Positions 27,610-38,631 of a DNA stretch of 64,000 nucleotides are shown here, piece by piece. The stretch is taken from NCBI RefSeq assembly GCF_003290025.1, contig NZ_QNHG01000003.1, positions 646,460-710,459 of the forward strand. Reading direction: 5' to 3'. This DNA is from Pseudogemmobacter bohemicus (GTDB lineage: Bacteria > Pseudomonadota > Alphaproteobacteria > Rhodobacterales > Rhodobacteraceae). Position 1 is the first letter of the stretch; each line of letters starts with the position of its first letter. The notes under the pieces were generated by a model. That model worked only from the letters and a program-made list of their open reading frames with translations, ran no database searches and had not been told where the DNA came from. The translations under genes and the position numbers were made by a program.

Positions 27610-28521
27610 TCAGACTTTTTCGGTGAGTTCCGGGACCAGGGTGAAGAGGTCGCCGACGAGGCCGTAATCTGCGACCTGGAAGATCGGAGCCTCTTCGTCC
27701 TTGTTGATTGCGACGATGACTTTGGAGTCTTTCATCCCGGCAAGGTGCTGGATCGCGCCCGAAATGCCGATGGCGACGTAAAGATCCGGCGCCACGACTT
27801 TGCCGGTCTGGCCGACCTGCCAGTCATTCGGTGCATAGCCCGAGTCGACCGCCGCGCGGCTGGCGCCCACGGCTGCGTTCAGCTTGTCGGCGAGCTTTTC
27901 GATCACCGCGAAGCTTTCCTTGGATCCGACGCCGCGCCCGCCCGACACGACGATCTTCGCCGAGGTCAGCTCTGGCCGGTCCGAAGCCGCCACCCGGTTT
28001 TCGACAAAGCCCGACAGACCGGTCGCCGCTGCATCCGCAGCCGCCTCAACCGGGGCCGAACCCCCTTCGCCCGCCGCCGCGAAGGCTGCCGTGCGCACCG
28101 AAAAGACCTTCTTCGCGTCCGAAGATTTCACCGTCTGGATCGCATTGCCAGCATAGATTGGCCGCTCAAAGGTTTCAGAATCGATAACGGCGGTCACATC
28201 CGAGAGCACCATCACATCCAGAAGCGCCGCAACCCGCGGCAGGATGTTCTTGTTATAGGCTGTCGCTGCGCCCGCGATATGGCTGTAGGCGCCGGCCAGG
28301 CCAACCACCAGATCCGCCATGGGCTCGGCCAGGCCATTGTTATCACTGGCATTCAGGACTTTGGTGACGCCTTCCAGCTTTGCAGCTGCCTGGGCCGCAG
28401 CCGACGGGCCGGCGACCAGAAGATGCACCTCGCCCAGGGATTTCACCGCCGTTAGGGCTTTGGCAACCGAATCGGTGGCAAGCTGGCCCTCGTTCACATC
28501 GGCAATCAGGAGAACAGCCAT
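27610..28521 (-). CDS. etfA: Electron transfer flavoprotein alpha subunit
   Basis: A 303-residue EtfA. The C-terminal FAD-binding domain is clear: [32 protein letters not shown], then [16 protein letters not shown] and [20 protein letters not shown]. It forms a heterodimer with EtfB and carries electrons from acyl-CoA dehydrogenases to ETF:quinone oxidoreductase. Its ATG shares a base with the etfB stop (TGATG), so the two are translationally coupled. Confidence 0.96.
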   Translation of the reverse strand: MAVLLIADVNEGQLATDSVAKALTAVKSLGEVHLLVAGPSAAAQAAAKLEGVTKVLNASDNNGLAEPMADLVVGLAGAYSHIAGAATAYNKNILPRVAALLDVMVLSDVTAVIDSETFERPIYAGNAIQTVKSSDAKKVFSVRTAAFAAAGEGGSAPVEAAADAAATGLSGFVENRVAASDRPELTSAKIVVSGGRGVGSKESFAVIEKLADKLNAAVGASRAAVDSGYAPNDWQVGQTGKVVAPDLYVAIGISGAIQHLAGMKDSKVIVAINKDEEAPIFQVADYGLVGDLFTLVPELTEKV

Positions 28522-29282
28522 CAGATCACCCCCGCTTCATCTTTGAGTTTCGCCACCAGCTCATCGACCGAGGCAACACGCACCCCCGCCTTGCGGCCGG
28601 CCGGCTCCGTCGTCTTCACGACCGTCAGGCGCGGGCTGACATCGACGCCATAATCAGCCGGGGTCTTCACCGCCAGCGGCTTGGCTTTGGCCTTCATAAT
28701 ATTCGGGAGCGACGCATAACGCGGCTCATTCAGGCGCAGATCGACGGTGACGACCGCCGGCAGGCTGACCTCGATGACCTGCAACCCGCCATCAACCTCG
28801 CGGGTGATTTTCGCCTTGCCGCCCTCAATCACCAGTTCCGAGGCGAAGGTTGCCTGGGCCTGACCAAGCAGCGCCGCCAGCATCTGGCCGGTCGCGTTCA
28901 TATCGTTGTCAATCGCCTGCTTGCCGGCCAGAACGAGGCCGGGGGCCTCTTCCTTCACCACCGCTGCCAGCAGCTTCGCCACCGCGAGCGGCTCGATATC
29001 GGTATGCACATCCGAGGCGGCCTCGATCAGGATCGCCCGGTCCGCGCCCATCGCCAGCGCATTCCGCAAGGTCTCCTGCGCCTGTTTGACGCCGATCGAG
29101 ACCACGACAACCTCGGTCGCAATCCCCTTCTCCTTCAGACGGATCGCCTCTTCCACCGCGATCTCGTCAAACGGGTTCATCGACATCTTCACATTCGCAA
29201 GATCGACGCCCGAGCCGTCCGCCTTAACGCGAACCTTAACGTTGTAGTCAATCACCCGTTTGACAGGTACCAGGACCTTCAT
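28521..29282 (-). CDS. etfB: Electron transfer flavoprotein beta subunit
   Basis: A 253-residue EtfB starting [19 protein letters not shown]. The longer open frame adds 14 residues without a family match, whereas ATG 29282 has GGAG nine bases upstream. AMP-binding and ETF-beta features include [18 protein letters not shown] and [16 protein letters not shown]. It partners EtfA to accept electrons from flavin dehydrogenases in fatty acid and amino acid oxidation. The 163 bases upstream separate it from the cobalamin adenosyltransferase gene. Confidence 0.96.
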   Translation of the reverse strand: MKVLVPVKRVIDYNVKVRVKADGSGVDLANVKMSMNPFDEIAVEEAIRLKEKGIATEVVVVSIGVKQAQETLRNALAMGADRAILIEAASDVHTDIEPLAVAKLLAAVVKEEAPGLVLAGKQAIDNDMNATGQMLAALLGQAQATFASELVIEGGKAKITREVDGGLQVIEVSLPAVVTVDLRLNEPRYASLPNIMKAKAKPLAVKTPADYGVDVSPRLTVVKTTEPAGRKAGVRVASVDELVAKLKDEAGVI

Positions 29283-29445
29283 GCGGCTCATCTCCATTTC
29301 TGGGGGCGTTCGCACGCCCCTCACAAGCTCCCGGCAGGAGTGTTATCGCAGGGGGAAATGATTCTACAGCAAAAAGCGACAGGTCCAGGACGCACTACGT
29401 CGTGTTACTGATGCGAATTTTCGATCAGATGCGCGGTGATGGCGA

Positions 29446-30048
29446 TCAGACTGCCGCATCACCGGATTTATCCGCATCGCGGGTCAGCCCGGGGACCCAA
29501 AGCACGTCGGATTTGCCGTCGTCATTGGCGATGCGGCCTGCCACGAAGAACCAGTCCGACAGACGGTTCAGATAGCGAACGGCCTCGGGATTGACATCCT
29601 CATCGCCTGCCAGCTCGACCGCCAGCCGCTCGGCCCGGCGGCAGACCGTGCGGCACAGATGCAGCTGCGCCGCCAGCGCCGAGCCTCCCGGCAGGATAAA
29701 ACTGCGCAACGGCGTCAGCCGCGCATTCATCCCGTCGATTTCCCGCTCCAGCCGCTCCACCTGGGGGGCGATCATCCGCAGCGGCGTGTAAGACAGCGTG
29801 TCATCCAGATGCCGGTCGGGCGTCGCGAGATCGGCGCCGAGATCGAAGAGGTCGTTCGAAATCCGTGCCAGCGCCTGTGCCACGTCGCCCCCGGCATGCA
29901 GCCGCGCGAGGCCGACGGTCGCATTCGTCTCATCCACTGTGCCATAGGCCGAGACGCGGACCGAATGTTTCGGAACCCTCGCACCATTCGACAGCGCGGT
30001 CTCGCCCTTGTCGCCGGTGCGCGTGTAAATCTTTGAAAGAACGACCAT
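29446..30048 (-). CDS. Cob(I)alamin adenosyltransferase, PduO type
   Basis: A 200-residue ATP:corrinoid adenosyltransferase of the PduO family, which makes adenosylcobalamin for enzymes such as methylmalonyl-CoA mutase. The N-terminal ATP-binding motif YTRTGDKGETAL (about residues 8-19) is diagnostic. DETNATVGLAR, SFILPGGSALAAQLHLCRT and the C-terminal LNRLSDWFFVAGR are also conserved. The start ATG 30048 is preceded by GGAGG. Neighbouring HIG1 and etfBA genes on the same strand match a common Rhodobacteraceae arrangement. Confidence 0.94.
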   Translation of the reverse strand: MVVLSKIYTRTGDKGETALSNGARVPKHSVRVSAYGTVDETNATVGLARLHAGGDVAQALARISNDLFDLGADLATPDRHLDDTLSYTPLRMIAPQVERLEREIDGMNARLTPLRSFILPGGSALAAQLHLCRTVCRRAERLAVELAGDEDVNPEAVRYLNRLSDWFFVAGRIANDDGKSDVLWVPGLTRDADKSGDAAV

Positions 30049-30095
30049 TTTCCCTCCGTAAATTCGCCGTGAAATCCCTGTGACCGCGCGCCGCC

Positions 30096-30302
30096 TCAGC
30101 CGCCCGAGCGCCGGAACCAGGCAAAGGCCACCAGCACGATCACCGCGATGAATTGCGCGATCAGCCGCCAGCGCATGATCTTATTGGCATTGCGGCGGTT
30201 GAATTCACCGCCCTTTGCGAAGGTGCCGATGCCGAAGATGAGGATTGCGGCCACCGCAAGCGCAGCAAAGGCTGCCAGCAGGAAAAGGGGGTCTCTCAGC
30301 AT
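30096..30302 (-). CDS. Small HIG1-like twin-transmembrane protein
   Basis: A 68-residue protein with two membrane segments (about residues 6-28 and 48-63). They are joined by a loop GGEFNRRNANKIMRWR that matches the HIG1/twin-transmembrane family pattern. Mitochondrial HIG1 proteins stabilise respiratory supercomplexes; a respiratory role here is inferred only. It lies 47 bases upstream of the cobalamin adenosyltransferase on the same strand and is probably co-transcribed. Confidence 0.85.
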   Translation of the reverse strand: MLRDPLFLLAAFAALAVAAILIFGIGTFAKGGEFNRRNANKIMRWRLIAQFIAVIVLVAFAWFRRSGG

Positions 30303-30440
30303 GATCGCGCTCCTTCTTCGCGCCCGGCCGGTCTGCGGAAATCCGACAGGGGCGGGTCTGCTACCGGCCAGGGAACAGGGCCCGGCTCTGCGCCGAGATT
30401 AGAGCGCCCGGGCCGGAATGCGAAGGGTGAAACTGCTGCC

Positions 30441-31268
30441 TTATCCCTTGGCGATCAGCCAGTCGAGCATCCGGCGCGGCAGCAACCAGCGCGCGAAGGC
30501 CATCAGATATGTTGCTTTGGTCACATAATACCTGGCCTTCGGGCGCGGCTTTTCCACCGCTTTCACCAGCACCGCAGTCACCGCCGAAGGGGGCAGTTCA
30601 AAGCGGTCAGGTGCGTTTTTCGATTCGTAAAGCCGGTGCAACAGCCCGCGATATTCGTCAGAGCGCGCGGAATTCTCCCAGTCGATCCATTTCTCGAAAT
30701 GCGGGATTGAGTTCTCTCGGATGCGCGAGGTGACGGGGCCGGGCTCGATCAGCACCACCCCGATACCGGTGCCGCGCATTTCCAGCCGCAGCACATCGGT
30801 CATCCCTTCCATGGCGAATTTCGTCGCCACATAGGCGCCGCGCCATTTCATCGGCACCAGCCCCAGCACCGAGGAGCAGTTGACGATCCGCCCCTCACCA
30901 GCTGCCCGCATCAGCGGGATCACCCGGCGGGTCAGGTCGTGATAGCCGAAGAGATTGACCTCGAAAATCTCGCGCAGGGCGCCGCGCGGCAGATCCTCGA
31001 CCGCGCCGGGACAGGCAAAGGCGCCATTGTTGAAGAGCGCGCCCAGCCGACCGCCATTCCGCTCCTGAATCTCGTCGATGGCACTCGCGATGCTGGCCTC
31101 ATCGGCATAGTCGAGGCGGAAACTCTCGAATCCCTGTTCGCGCAGCCGCTCGCAATCCGCCTCCTGGCGGCAGGTGGCAAAGACCCGCCAGCCGCGCGCT
31201 TTCATGCCCTTCGCGGCATCAAGCCCGATGCCGGAGGAACATCCGGTGATGAGAATCGATCTGTCCAT
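30441..31268 (-). CDS. Short-chain dehydrogenase/reductase
   Basis: A 275-residue SDR oxidoreductase. The cofactor motif GCSSGIG (about residues 9-15), FNNGA (about 88-92), the serine region VNCSSVLGLVPMKWRG and YVATK with the catalytic Tyr/Lys are all present. A long C-terminal region ending RWLLPRRMLDWLIAKG suggests membrane association. The substrate is unknown. It is separated by 138 bases from the HIG1 gene downstream. Confidence 0.88.
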   Translation of the reverse strand: MDRSILITGCSSGIGLDAAKGMKARGWRVFATCRQEADCERLREQGFESFRLDYADEASIASAIDEIQERNGGRLGALFNNGAFACPGAVEDLPRGALREIFEVNLFGYHDLTRRVIPLMRAAGEGRIVNCSSVLGLVPMKWRGAYVATKFAMEGMTDVLRLEMRGTGIGVVLIEPGPVTSRIRENSIPHFEKWIDWENSARSDEYRGLLHRLYESKNAPDRFELPPSAVTAVLVKAVEKPRPKARYYVTKATYLMAFARWLLPRRMLDWLIAKG

Positions 31269-31337
31269 GGTGCTGCCCGTCTTTTTCCCAAAGCCTTAGG
31301 GGCAAAGACCGGGCAGCGTCAAATGAAGATCAGGTGG

Positions 31338-31988
31338 TCAATAGCCGGCGGTCAGAAAGCGCGAGGCGACATAACCCGAGACACCGTCGCCTTCGATCAG
31401 CACTTCGACCCATTCCGAATCGACCGCGCCGAGGATGCGCACGCTTTCGCCCTGCGAGAGGCGCCCGACCACCGATGTGTCGGTCGACGGGCCGAGGCGG
31501 ACATTGACCGAGCTGGCCGAAACGGTGCGGATATCGCCGGCCATGCCGGTATCGGCCAACGCATCGGATGCCGGATCGGGCGACAGGGCGCCGCCATCGG
31601 TCGGATCGGCGTAAAGCGAGGCTTCGGGCGCAGCCGCATCGGTTGCAGCCGGGTCGATCTCTGCGCGATCACCGCTTGGATCGGGCAGCGACGAAAGGGT
31701 GAAGACCGGTTTCGATTCCGGAACCGGCGGCTCTGCCTTCGGAACGCCGGCGACCGTGGGCGCTGCGGCCAGTTCGACCGGTGGCGGCAGGTCGGTGGCG
31801 GTCAGCTGTACACGCTCGGGTTCGGCCGCCACAGTGACGGTCGGCGAGAAGGTGCGGGTCACCATCACGATCTGATCACCGGAGGCGACCGCCCGGGCGA
31901 GGCCGGGGCGCATCTGGCCCTTATCCTCGCCGGCGACCAGCAACGTGACGAACATAGCCGCAGAAAGCGGCAACACATAGCGCAACAT
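31338..31988 (-). CDS. Exported protein with C-terminal SH3b domain
   Basis: A 216-residue protein with an N-terminal hydrophobic signal or anchor (LRYVLPLSAAMFVTLLVAGE). A proline/alanine-rich, low-complexity linker (about residues 60-145) follows, then a bacterial SH3 domain at about 150-216 (SVNVRLGPSTDTSVVGRLSQ, then GYVASRFL). Such domains bind peptidoglycan or peptides in the periplasm. The gene is divergent from parC, with about 150 bases between the two starts. Confidence 0.85.
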   Translation of the reverse strand: MLRYVLPLSAAMFVTLLVAGEDKGQMRPGLARAVASGDQIVMVTRTFSPTVTVAAEPERVQLTATDLPPPVELAAAPTVAGVPKAEPPVPESKPVFTLSSLPDPSGDRAEIDPAATDAAAPEASLYADPTDGGALSPDPASDALADTGMAGDIRTVSASSVNVRLGPSTDTSVVGRLSQGESVRILGAVDSEWVEVLIEGDGVSGYVASRFLTAGY

Positions 31989-32141
31989 CGGCAGACTTTC
32001 GGAATTTGGCAGCAGCAGAGCCTCTGTCTAGCACAGGTCGCGACAGAAAATCAGGGGTAAAATCCGCAGGCCATGATGGCGCCGCCCGCTGTTGCGCGAA
32101 ACCCTCTGGACCCGACAGGGGACGCGGCCTAGACAAGATGC

Positions 32142-34448
32142 ATGTCCGACGAAGATGAAGATAACAAATCCCTGGGTGAAACCGCCGTCGAGCCGCTGTC
32201 TCGGGCCATTGGTGAGCGGTATCTGACCTATGCGCTTTCGACCATCATGCACCGGGCGCTGCCGGATGCGCGCGACGGGCTGAAGCCGGTCCACCGGCGA
32301 ATCCTTTATGCGATGCGCGAGCTGAAGCTGACCGCGACCGGGGGGTTCCGAAAATCTGCCAAGATCGTTGGCGATGTGATGGGCAATTATCACCCGCATG
32401 GCGATGGCGCGATCTATGACGCGATGGCGCGGCTGGCGCAGGATTTCAACGTCCGCTACCCGCTGGTCGATGGTCAGGGCAATTTCGGCAATATCGACGG
32501 CGACAGCCCGGCGGCGTCCCGCTATACCGAGGCACGTCTGACCGCCCTGGCCGAGACCCTGATGGAGGGGCTTGCCGAAAACGCGGTTGATTTCCGCCCG
32601 AATTACGACGGCACGCTGGAAGAGCCGGTGGTGATGCCGGCGGCCTTCCCGAACCTGCTGGCGAACGGGTCGTCGGGGATCGCGGTCGGCATGGCGACCA
32701 ATATCGCGCCGCATAACCTGGATGAGCTGATCCGGGGCTGCCATGCGATGCTGGAAAATCCGGAAATCGACATTGACGGGCTGATGGAACATATTCCTGG
32801 CCCCGATTTCCCGACCGGCGGCGTGATCGTCGAGCCGAAAGAGTCGATGCGCGAAGCCTATGCCAGCGGGCGCGGCGCCTTCCGCATCCGGGCGAAATGG
32901 GAAATCGAGGATCTGGGCCGTGGCGCCTGGCAGATCGTCGTCACCGAGATCCCCTATCAGGTACAGAAATCCAGGCTCATTGAGAAACTGGCCGAGGTGA
33001 TTCACCTGAAAAAGGTGCCGCTGCTGGCCGATGTGCGCGACGAATCCGCCGAGGATGTCCGCGTCGTGCTGGAACCGCGCGCCCGCAATGTCGATCCCGA
33101 GATGCTGATGGGGATGCTGTTCCGCAACTCGGATCTCGAAACCCGGTTCAGCCTGAACATGAACGTGCTGATCGACGGTCGCGTGCCGAGGGTCTGTTCG
33201 CTGAAAGAGGTGCTGCGGGCCTTTCTGGATCACCGGCGTGAGGTGCTGCGGCGTCGCTCGACCCACCGGATCGAAAAGATCGACCACCGGCTTGAGGTGC
33301 TGGAAGGCTTCATCATCGCCTATCTGAACCTCGACCGGGTGATCGACATCATCCGCTATGACGGCGACCCGAAATCCGCCCTGATGGCCGAGATCTGGGG
33401 CGGAACTTTCGCGCGCGCGCTGTCCGAGAAAGACTATGTGGCGCCGAAGCCCCGCGCGCCGGGTGATCTGACCGAGGTGCAGGCTGAGGCGATCCTGAAC
33501 ATGCGCCTGCGGTCTTTGCGCAGGCTTGAGGAGATGGAGCTGCGCGCCGAGCGGGATGCGCTGATCGCCGAGCGGGCGGGGCTGGCGGACTTGCTGGCCT
33601 CGGATAAAAAGCAATGGAAGCGCATCGGCCAGGAGCTCGAAGAGATCCGGCTGAAATTCGGCAAAGGCTGGGCCCAGGGCGCGCGTCGCACGACATTTGC
33701 GGATGCGGCGGCGGTCGAGGAAGTGCCGTTTGAGGCGATGATCGAGCGCGAGCCGATCACGGTGATCTGCTCGAAAATGGGCTGGATCCGGGCGATGAAG
33801 GGCCATGTCGATCTGGCGGCGGAGCAGAAGTTCAAGGATGGCGACGGGCCGCGTTTCGCCTTTCATGCCGAGACCACCGACAAGATCCTGCTGGTTGCCG
33901 AGAATGGTCGCTTCTTCACCCTGATCGGGGCCAATCTGCCGGGCGGGCGCGGTATGGGGGAACCCGTGCGCCTGATGGTCGATCTGGCGAATGACACCGA
34001 TATCACCGATCTGATCCTCTACCGTCCGGGCGAGAAATACATGCTCGCCTCGACGGCAGGGGATGGTTTTGTGGTGCCGGCCGAGGAATTGCTGGCGCAA
34101 ACCAAGGCGGGCAAGCAGGTGCTGACGGTGAGAGACGGCGTGAAATCCGCAATTTGCCGCAAGATCAGCGGCGATCACGTCGCGGTGGTGGGTGAGAACC
34201 GCAAGCTCCTCGTCTTCCCGCTGGTGCAGCTGCCGGAAATGGCGAAAGGCAAGGGCGTCCGGCTGCAGAAGTACAAGGATGGCGGCCTCTCGGACGCGAT
34301 CACCTTCACCCTCGCCGATGGGCTGAGCTGGAAGGATCCGGCGGGCCGGACGAGGCTGGAGACCGATCTGAGCGAATGGATCGGCGCCAGGGCGGGAACC
34401 GGCAAGATGGCCCCGCGCGGCTTCCCTCGCGACAACCGTTTCAACTGA
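32142..34448 (+). CDS. parC: DNA topoisomerase IV subunit A
   Basis: A 768-residue ParC, the breakage-reunion subunit that decatenates chromosomes with ParE. The catalytic tyrosine is Tyr128 in [10 protein letters not shown]. The N-terminal [12 protein letters not shown] segment and the [13 protein letters not shown] motif are typical, and a beta-pinwheel C-terminal domain is present. In the quinolone-resistance region the sequence is [14 protein letters not shown], so the position equivalent to E. coli Ser80 is glycine and that of Glu84 is aspartate. parE is not in the window. Confidence 0.96.
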   Translation: MSDEDEDNKSLGETAVEPLSRAIGERYLTYALSTIMHRALPDARDGLKPVHRRILYAMRELKLTATGGFRKSAKIVGDVMGNYHPHGDGAIYDAMARLAQDFNVRYPLVDGQGNFGNIDGDSPAASRYTEARLTALAETLMEGLAENAVDFRPNYDGTLEEPVVMPAAFPNLLANGSSGIAVGMATNIAPHNLDELIRGCHAMLENPEIDIDGLMEHIPGPDFPTGGVIVEPKESMREAYASGRGAFRIRAKWEIEDLGRGAWQIVVTEIPYQVQKSRLIEKLAEVIHLKKVPLLADVRDESAEDVRVVLEPRARNVDPEMLMGMLFRNSDLETRFSLNMNVLIDGRVPRVCSLKEVLRAFLDHRREVLRRRSTHRIEKIDHRLEVLEGFIIAYLNLDRVIDIIRYDGDPKSALMAEIWGGTFARALSEKDYVAPKPRAPGDLTEVQAEAILNMRLRSLRRLEEMELRAERDALIAERAGLADLLASDKKQWKRIGQELEEIRLKFGKGWAQGARRTTFADAAAVEEVPFEAMIEREPITVICSKMGWIRAMKGHVDLAAEQKFKDGDGPRFAFHAETTDKILLVAENGRFFTLIGANLPGGRGMGEPVRLMVDLANDTDITDLILYRPGEKYMLASTAGDGFVVPAEELLAQTKAGKQVLTVRDGVKSAICRKISGDHVAVVGENRKLLVFPLVQLPEMAKGKGVRLQKYKDGGLSDAITFTLADGLSWKDPAGRTRLETDLSEWIGARAGTGKMAPRGFPRDNRFN

Positions 34449-34457
34449 GCGCGACGC

Positions 34458-34503
34458 CCGGAATTTTGTAAAATTCCGGGCAAATTCCTTTGAAGGAATT
34501 TGG
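34458..34503. repeat. Two adjacent palindromic hairpins after parC
   Basis: GCCCGGAATTTT and AAAATTCCGGGC (34458-34483) form a perfect palindrome. It is immediately followed by AAATTCCT, TTGA and AGGAATTT (34484-34503), a second perfect hairpin. Both lie just after the parC stop. They could terminate parC transcription, and the tandem palindrome also resembles dispersed repeat elements of Rhodobacterales intergenic regions. Confidence 0.65.
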
Positions 34504-34584
34504 CTTCTGGCCGGGACGGTGCGTCAGGGTTTGCCTCGTGCCTCTGGCTCCGCTATCGGTGGGTGACCCAGACGGAGATCAGTC

Positions 34585-35289
34585 TTGTTTCAGCGCGGTA
34601 TCGCTTCTTTCGCCCTTGTCCTGACGCTGGCCGCCTGTGGTGGCAAAGCGGATCTGAACGAGCCCCCGATGCCCTTTGGGGATTTCGTGCTTGGGCATAA
34701 TATCATCGTTGCCGACAATGTGCAGAAAGTGCCGATCTCACGCGATGCGACGCCGGAAGAGTGGCAGAAGGTGATGCAGAAAGCGGTCGATGACCGGTTT
34801 GGCCAGAAGCGCTATCAGGGCAGCCGAATCTATAATATCGGCATCTCGGTTGATGGTTATGCGCTGGCGCCACCCGGTATTCCGGTGGTTGCCGCCCCGA
34901 AATCCGTTCTCGCGATCACCGCCAATATCTGGGACGATGCCCAGGGCAAGAAGCTCAATGAGGAGGGGAAGAAATTCACCATCTTCGAAGGGCTCTCGGG
35001 AGAAAGCGTGATCGGCACCGGCCTGACCCGCACCAAAGCGCAACAGATGGAGGCGCTGAGCTACAATGCGGTGCAGAAGGTCGAGGCGTGGCTGCTGGAT
35101 AACCCTGAATGGTTCGGCATGACGAAAGATCAGCAGAAAGAACTGCTTGCAGCGCGAGAGGCCGAAATCGAAAGCACCGCCGCTGCGGCAAGTGAGAAGG
35201 GGGCGGCGGCTGCCGCAGAGGAGAGCGCGGCCCCTCCCGCCGCTGCTGACGGTGCCGAGATGCCGGATACGGGCGCGGCAGCGGGCTGA
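34585..35289 (+). CDS. Putative lipoprotein of unknown function
   Basis: A 234-residue protein beginning with TTG, preceded by GGAG. The signal peptide ends in the lipobox LAAC (cysteine near residue 18), so it is likely membrane-tethered in the periplasm. The central domain (about residues 30-180) has no family I recognise. The last 50 residues are an alanine/glutamate-rich tail (AASEKGAAAAAEESA). It lies between parC and tuf and is Rhodobacteraceae-like in composition. Function unknown. Confidence 0.75.
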   Translation: MFQRGIASFALVLTLAACGGKADLNEPPMPFGDFVLGHNIIVADNVQKVPISRDATPEEWQKVMQKAVDDRFGQKRYQGSRIYNIGISVDGYALAPPGIPVVAAPKSVLAITANIWDDAQGKKLNEEGKKFTIFEGLSGESVIGTGLTRTKAQQMEALSYNAVQKVEAWLLDNPEWFGMTKDQQKELLAAREAEIESTAAAASEKGAAAAAEESAAPPAAADGAEMPDTGAAAG

Positions 35290-35315
35290 GGCTGCTGTTC
35301 GGGACCAACAGAGGC

Positions 35316-35344
35316 TTGATTTTCCCCGTCACCATCGTTAAGTC
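35316..35344 (+). promoter_or_regulatory. Possible tuf promoter
   Basis: TTGATT (35316-35321) and TAAGTC (35339-35344) are spaced by 17 bases, about 60 bases before the tuf start. The -35 match is fair and the -10 match weak. No other candidate was better in this gap. Confidence 0.3.
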
Positions 35345-35405
35345 GCCGCCCGAGTGAACCAGGGGTTTCCCGCGTGGGAGGCTCCGCAGAGCAAGGGCGG
35401 CCAGG

Positions 35406-36581
<1,176 letters not shown>

Positions 36582-36606
36582 TCTGAGGCCTGAGGCCCGA
36601 TGATCC

Positions 36607-36632
36607 AAAGGCCGCCCCACGGGGCGGCCTTT
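36607..36632 (+). terminator. tuf terminator
   Basis: AAAGGCCGCCCC and GGGGCGGCCTTT with a 2-base centre (AC) form a strong stem followed by TCCGT, 25 bases after the tuf stop. It indicates that tuf is transcribed separately from the S10 operon. Confidence 0.75.
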
Positions 36633-36651
36633 TCCGTCCGATGCCTCCGGC

Positions 36652-36705
36652 GGGAGTATTTGGGTCAAGAGGAAATGCCGCTTTCCTCCTGACCCAAATA
36701 CTCCC
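36652..36705. repeat. 54-base interspersed palindromic element
   Basis: Two 24-base arms starting GGGAGTATTTGGGTC and ending GACCCAAATACTCCC flank a 6-base loop, with a single mismatch in the stem. The arm is preceded by GCCTCCGGC. From general familiarity, CCTCCGGCGGGAGTATTT-type palindromes are dispersed between genes in Rhodobacterales genomes. It could act as a bidirectional terminator or a REP-like repeat. Only this copy is in the window. Confidence 0.7.
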
Positions 36706-36969
36706 CGCAGAGCGGTCCACAGTGGCCAGAGGCGCGGGTGGTGCGTGCTGGCAGGCTGCTGGCCAGGGTTTCGTGTAATTCGTCGGGCGCAGGCCTTGAT
36801 TTCCACGGCCTTTGGTGCAAAAGGAGCGCGCGGCGCTGAAAAGGGCCGTCTGCCTGATTCTTCGGGTGGGCCGGTTATTCCGCCCGTTCAGAGAAAAAGA
36901 CCGTCAACAATGTGAACCTATCGGGCGCGGCCATCCTGGTTTCGCCATGACGTTCCGAAGGAAGAAGCA

Positions 36970-37278
36970 ATGCAAGGTCAGACCATTCGCATCCGCCTCA
37001 AGGCCTTCGATTACCGCGTGCTGGATGCCAGCACCCAGGAAATCGTTTCCACGGCCAAGCGCACCGGTGCAGAAGTCCGCGGGCCGATCCCGCTGCCGAA
37101 CAAGATCGAGAAATTCACGGTTCTCCGTGGTCCGCATATCGACAAGAAATCGCGCGACCAGTGGGAGATCCGCACGCATAAGCGTCTGCTCGACATCGTC
37201 AATCCGACCCCCCAGACCGTGGACGCGCTGATGAAGCTCGACCTCGCCGCTGGCGTGGATGTCGAGATCAAGGTGTAA
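36970..37278 (+). CDS. rpsJ: Ribosomal protein S10
   Basis: A 102-residue uS10, first gene of the S10 operon. [19 protein letters not shown] at the start and [19 protein letters not shown] are family signatures. It binds the 30S head and in other bacteria also acts in NusE-dependent antitermination. The ATG follows GAAGGAAGAAGCA. The gene order then runs rplC, rplD, rplW as usual; ten bases separate it from rplC. Confidence 0.98.
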   Translation: MQGQTIRIRLKAFDYRVLDASTQEIVSTAKRTGAEVRGPIPLPNKIEKFTVLRGPHIDKKSRDQWEIRTHKRLLDIVNPTPQTVDALMKLDLAAGVDVEIKV

Positions 37279-37288
37279 GGGGGCAAAG

Positions 37289-38014
37289 ATGCGTTCCGGT
37301 ATTATCGCAAAGAAGCTGGGCATGACCCGGCTGTTCCTGGAAGACGGCAAGCAGATCCCGGTCACGGTGCTGCAGCTTGACGCCCTCCAGGTCGTGGCAA
37401 ACCGCACCGACGACGTTGACGGCTATACCGCTGTTCAACTCGGCGCCGGCACTGCCAAAGTTTCGCGCACAACTGCCGCGCAGCGTGGCCATTTCGCGAA
37501 AGCGAATGTCGCCCCCAAGCGCAAGCTGGTTGAGTTCCGCGTCTCGCCTGACAACCTGATCGAAGTGGGCGCCGAAATCTCGGCTGAACACTATGTTTCG
37601 GGCCAGTTTGTCGACGTTGCCGGCACCTCGATCGGTAAAGGCTTTGCCGGTGCGATGAAGCGTCACAACTTCGGCGGCCTTCGCGCCTCGCACGGTGTCT
37701 CGGTTTCGCACCGTTCGCATGGTTCGACCGGTCAGTGCCAGGACCCCGGCAAGGTGTTCAAGGGCAAGAAAATGGCTGGTCACATGGGTGCCGTGCGCGT
37801 CACCACCCAGAACCTGCAGGTCGTCAAGACCGATGCAGAACGTGGCCTGATCCTCGTCAAGGGCGCTGTCCCCGGTTCGGCCGGTGGCTGGGTCACTGTC
37901 AAGGATGCCGTGAAAAAGGCTCCGCATGCTGATGCACCGCGTCCGGCGGCGCTCCGCTCGGCAGCGGCAGCTGCTGCTCCGGCTGCGGAAGCAGTCGAAG
38001 GGGGTGAAGCATGA
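37289..38014 (+). CDS. rplC: Ribosomal protein L3
   Basis: A 241-residue uL3, an early 50S assembly protein. [16 protein letters not shown] begins the family, and [11 protein letters not shown] and GAVPGS are conserved C-terminal segments. The start ATG 37289 follows AAGGGGG. The C-terminus carries an alanine-rich extension of about 40 residues ([13 protein letters not shown]), longer than the E. coli protein. The stop overlaps the rplD start. Confidence 0.97.
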   Translation: MRSGIIAKKLGMTRLFLEDGKQIPVTVLQLDALQVVANRTDDVDGYTAVQLGAGTAKVSRTTAAQRGHFAKANVAPKRKLVEFRVSPDNLIEVGAEISAEHYVSGQFVDVAGTSIGKGFAGAMKRHNFGGLRASHGVSVSHRSHGSTGQCQDPGKVFKGKKMAGHMGAVRVTTQNLQVVKTDAERGLILVKGAVPGSAGGWVTVKDAVKKAPHADAPRPAALRSAAAAAAPAAEAVEGGEA

Positions 38015-38631
38015 AACTCGATGTGATCAAACTCGACGGCGGCGCCGCCGGTTCCGTTGACCTGGACGAGGCTCTGTTCGGCCTTGAGCCGCGCGCCGAC
38101 ATCCTGCACCGCGTGGTTCGCTGGCAGCGTGCGAAAGCACAGGCCGGCACCCATTCGACGCTGGGTAAATCGGATGTGAGCTATTCGACCAAGAAGATCT
38201 ACAAGCAAAAAGGCACCGGTGGCGCACGTCACGGGTCCAAGAAAGCTCCGATCTTCCGTCATGGTGGTGTCTATAAGGGCCCGCAGCCCCGCAGCCACGC
38301 CCATGATCTACCGAAGAAGTTCCGTGCGCTCGGTCTGTGTCACGCGCTTTCGGCCAAGGCCAAAGCCGGCGAACTGGTGATCCTCGACAGCCTCGCGCTG
38401 GCCGATGCGAAAACCGGCGTTCTGGCCAAAACCCTGGGCGAGCGTGGCTGGAAACGCGTTCTGGTCATCGATGGTGCGACGGTTGACGCGAATTTCGCGC
38501 TGGCTGCCCGCAATATCGAAGGCGTGGACGTGCTCCCGACCATCGGCGCCAATGTCTATGATATCCTGAAACGTGACACTCTGGTGATCACCAAAGCAGG
38601 TATCGAAGCTCTGGAGGCTCGCCTGAAATGA
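38011..38631 (+). CDS. rplD: Ribosomal protein L4
   Basis: A 206-residue uL4, a 50S protein lining the exit tunnel. The basic tunnel loop [16 protein letters not shown] (about residues 64-79) is conserved. In E. coli L4 also represses the S10 operon through its leader; no equivalent leader structure was identified upstream of rpsJ here. It overlaps rplC and rplW by four bases each, showing tight translational coupling. Confidence 0.97.
   Translation: MKLDVIKLDGGAAGSVDLDEALFGLEPRADILHRVVRWQRAKAQAGTHSTLGKSDVSYSTKKIYKQKGTGGARHGSKKAPIFRHGGVYKGPQPRSHAHDLPKKFRALGLCHALSAKAKAGELVILDSLALADAKTGVLAKTLGERGWKRVLVIDGATVDANFALAARNIEGVDVLPTIGANVYDILKRDTLVITKAGIEALEARLK

Larger units (their letters stand above)
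36582..36969 (+). other. tuf-rpsJ intergenic region
   Basis: The 388 bases between tuf and rpsJ hold the tuf terminator (36607-36632) and a large inverted repeat (36652-36705). About 260 further bases contain no convincing gene. The rpsJ promoter must lie in the second half; a TTGATT at 36797-36802 is a possible -35 but no good -10 follows. The region just before rpsJ ends in GAAGGAAGAAGCA, its ribosome binding site. Confidence 0.5.

Noticed and set aside
26422-28455. 677-codon plus-strand frame opposite hbdA and etfA
   Set aside because: It is the complement of clear dehydrogenase and flavoprotein genes, with a shadow-type composition.
32028-34178. 716-codon open frame on the minus strand opposite parC
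   Set aside because: High-GC coding strands create long antisense frames; the product is histidine/arginine-rich without any family resemblance, while parC is unambiguous.
36652-36705. CRISPR-like repeat
   Set aside because: It is a single palindrome, not a spaced array of direct repeats.
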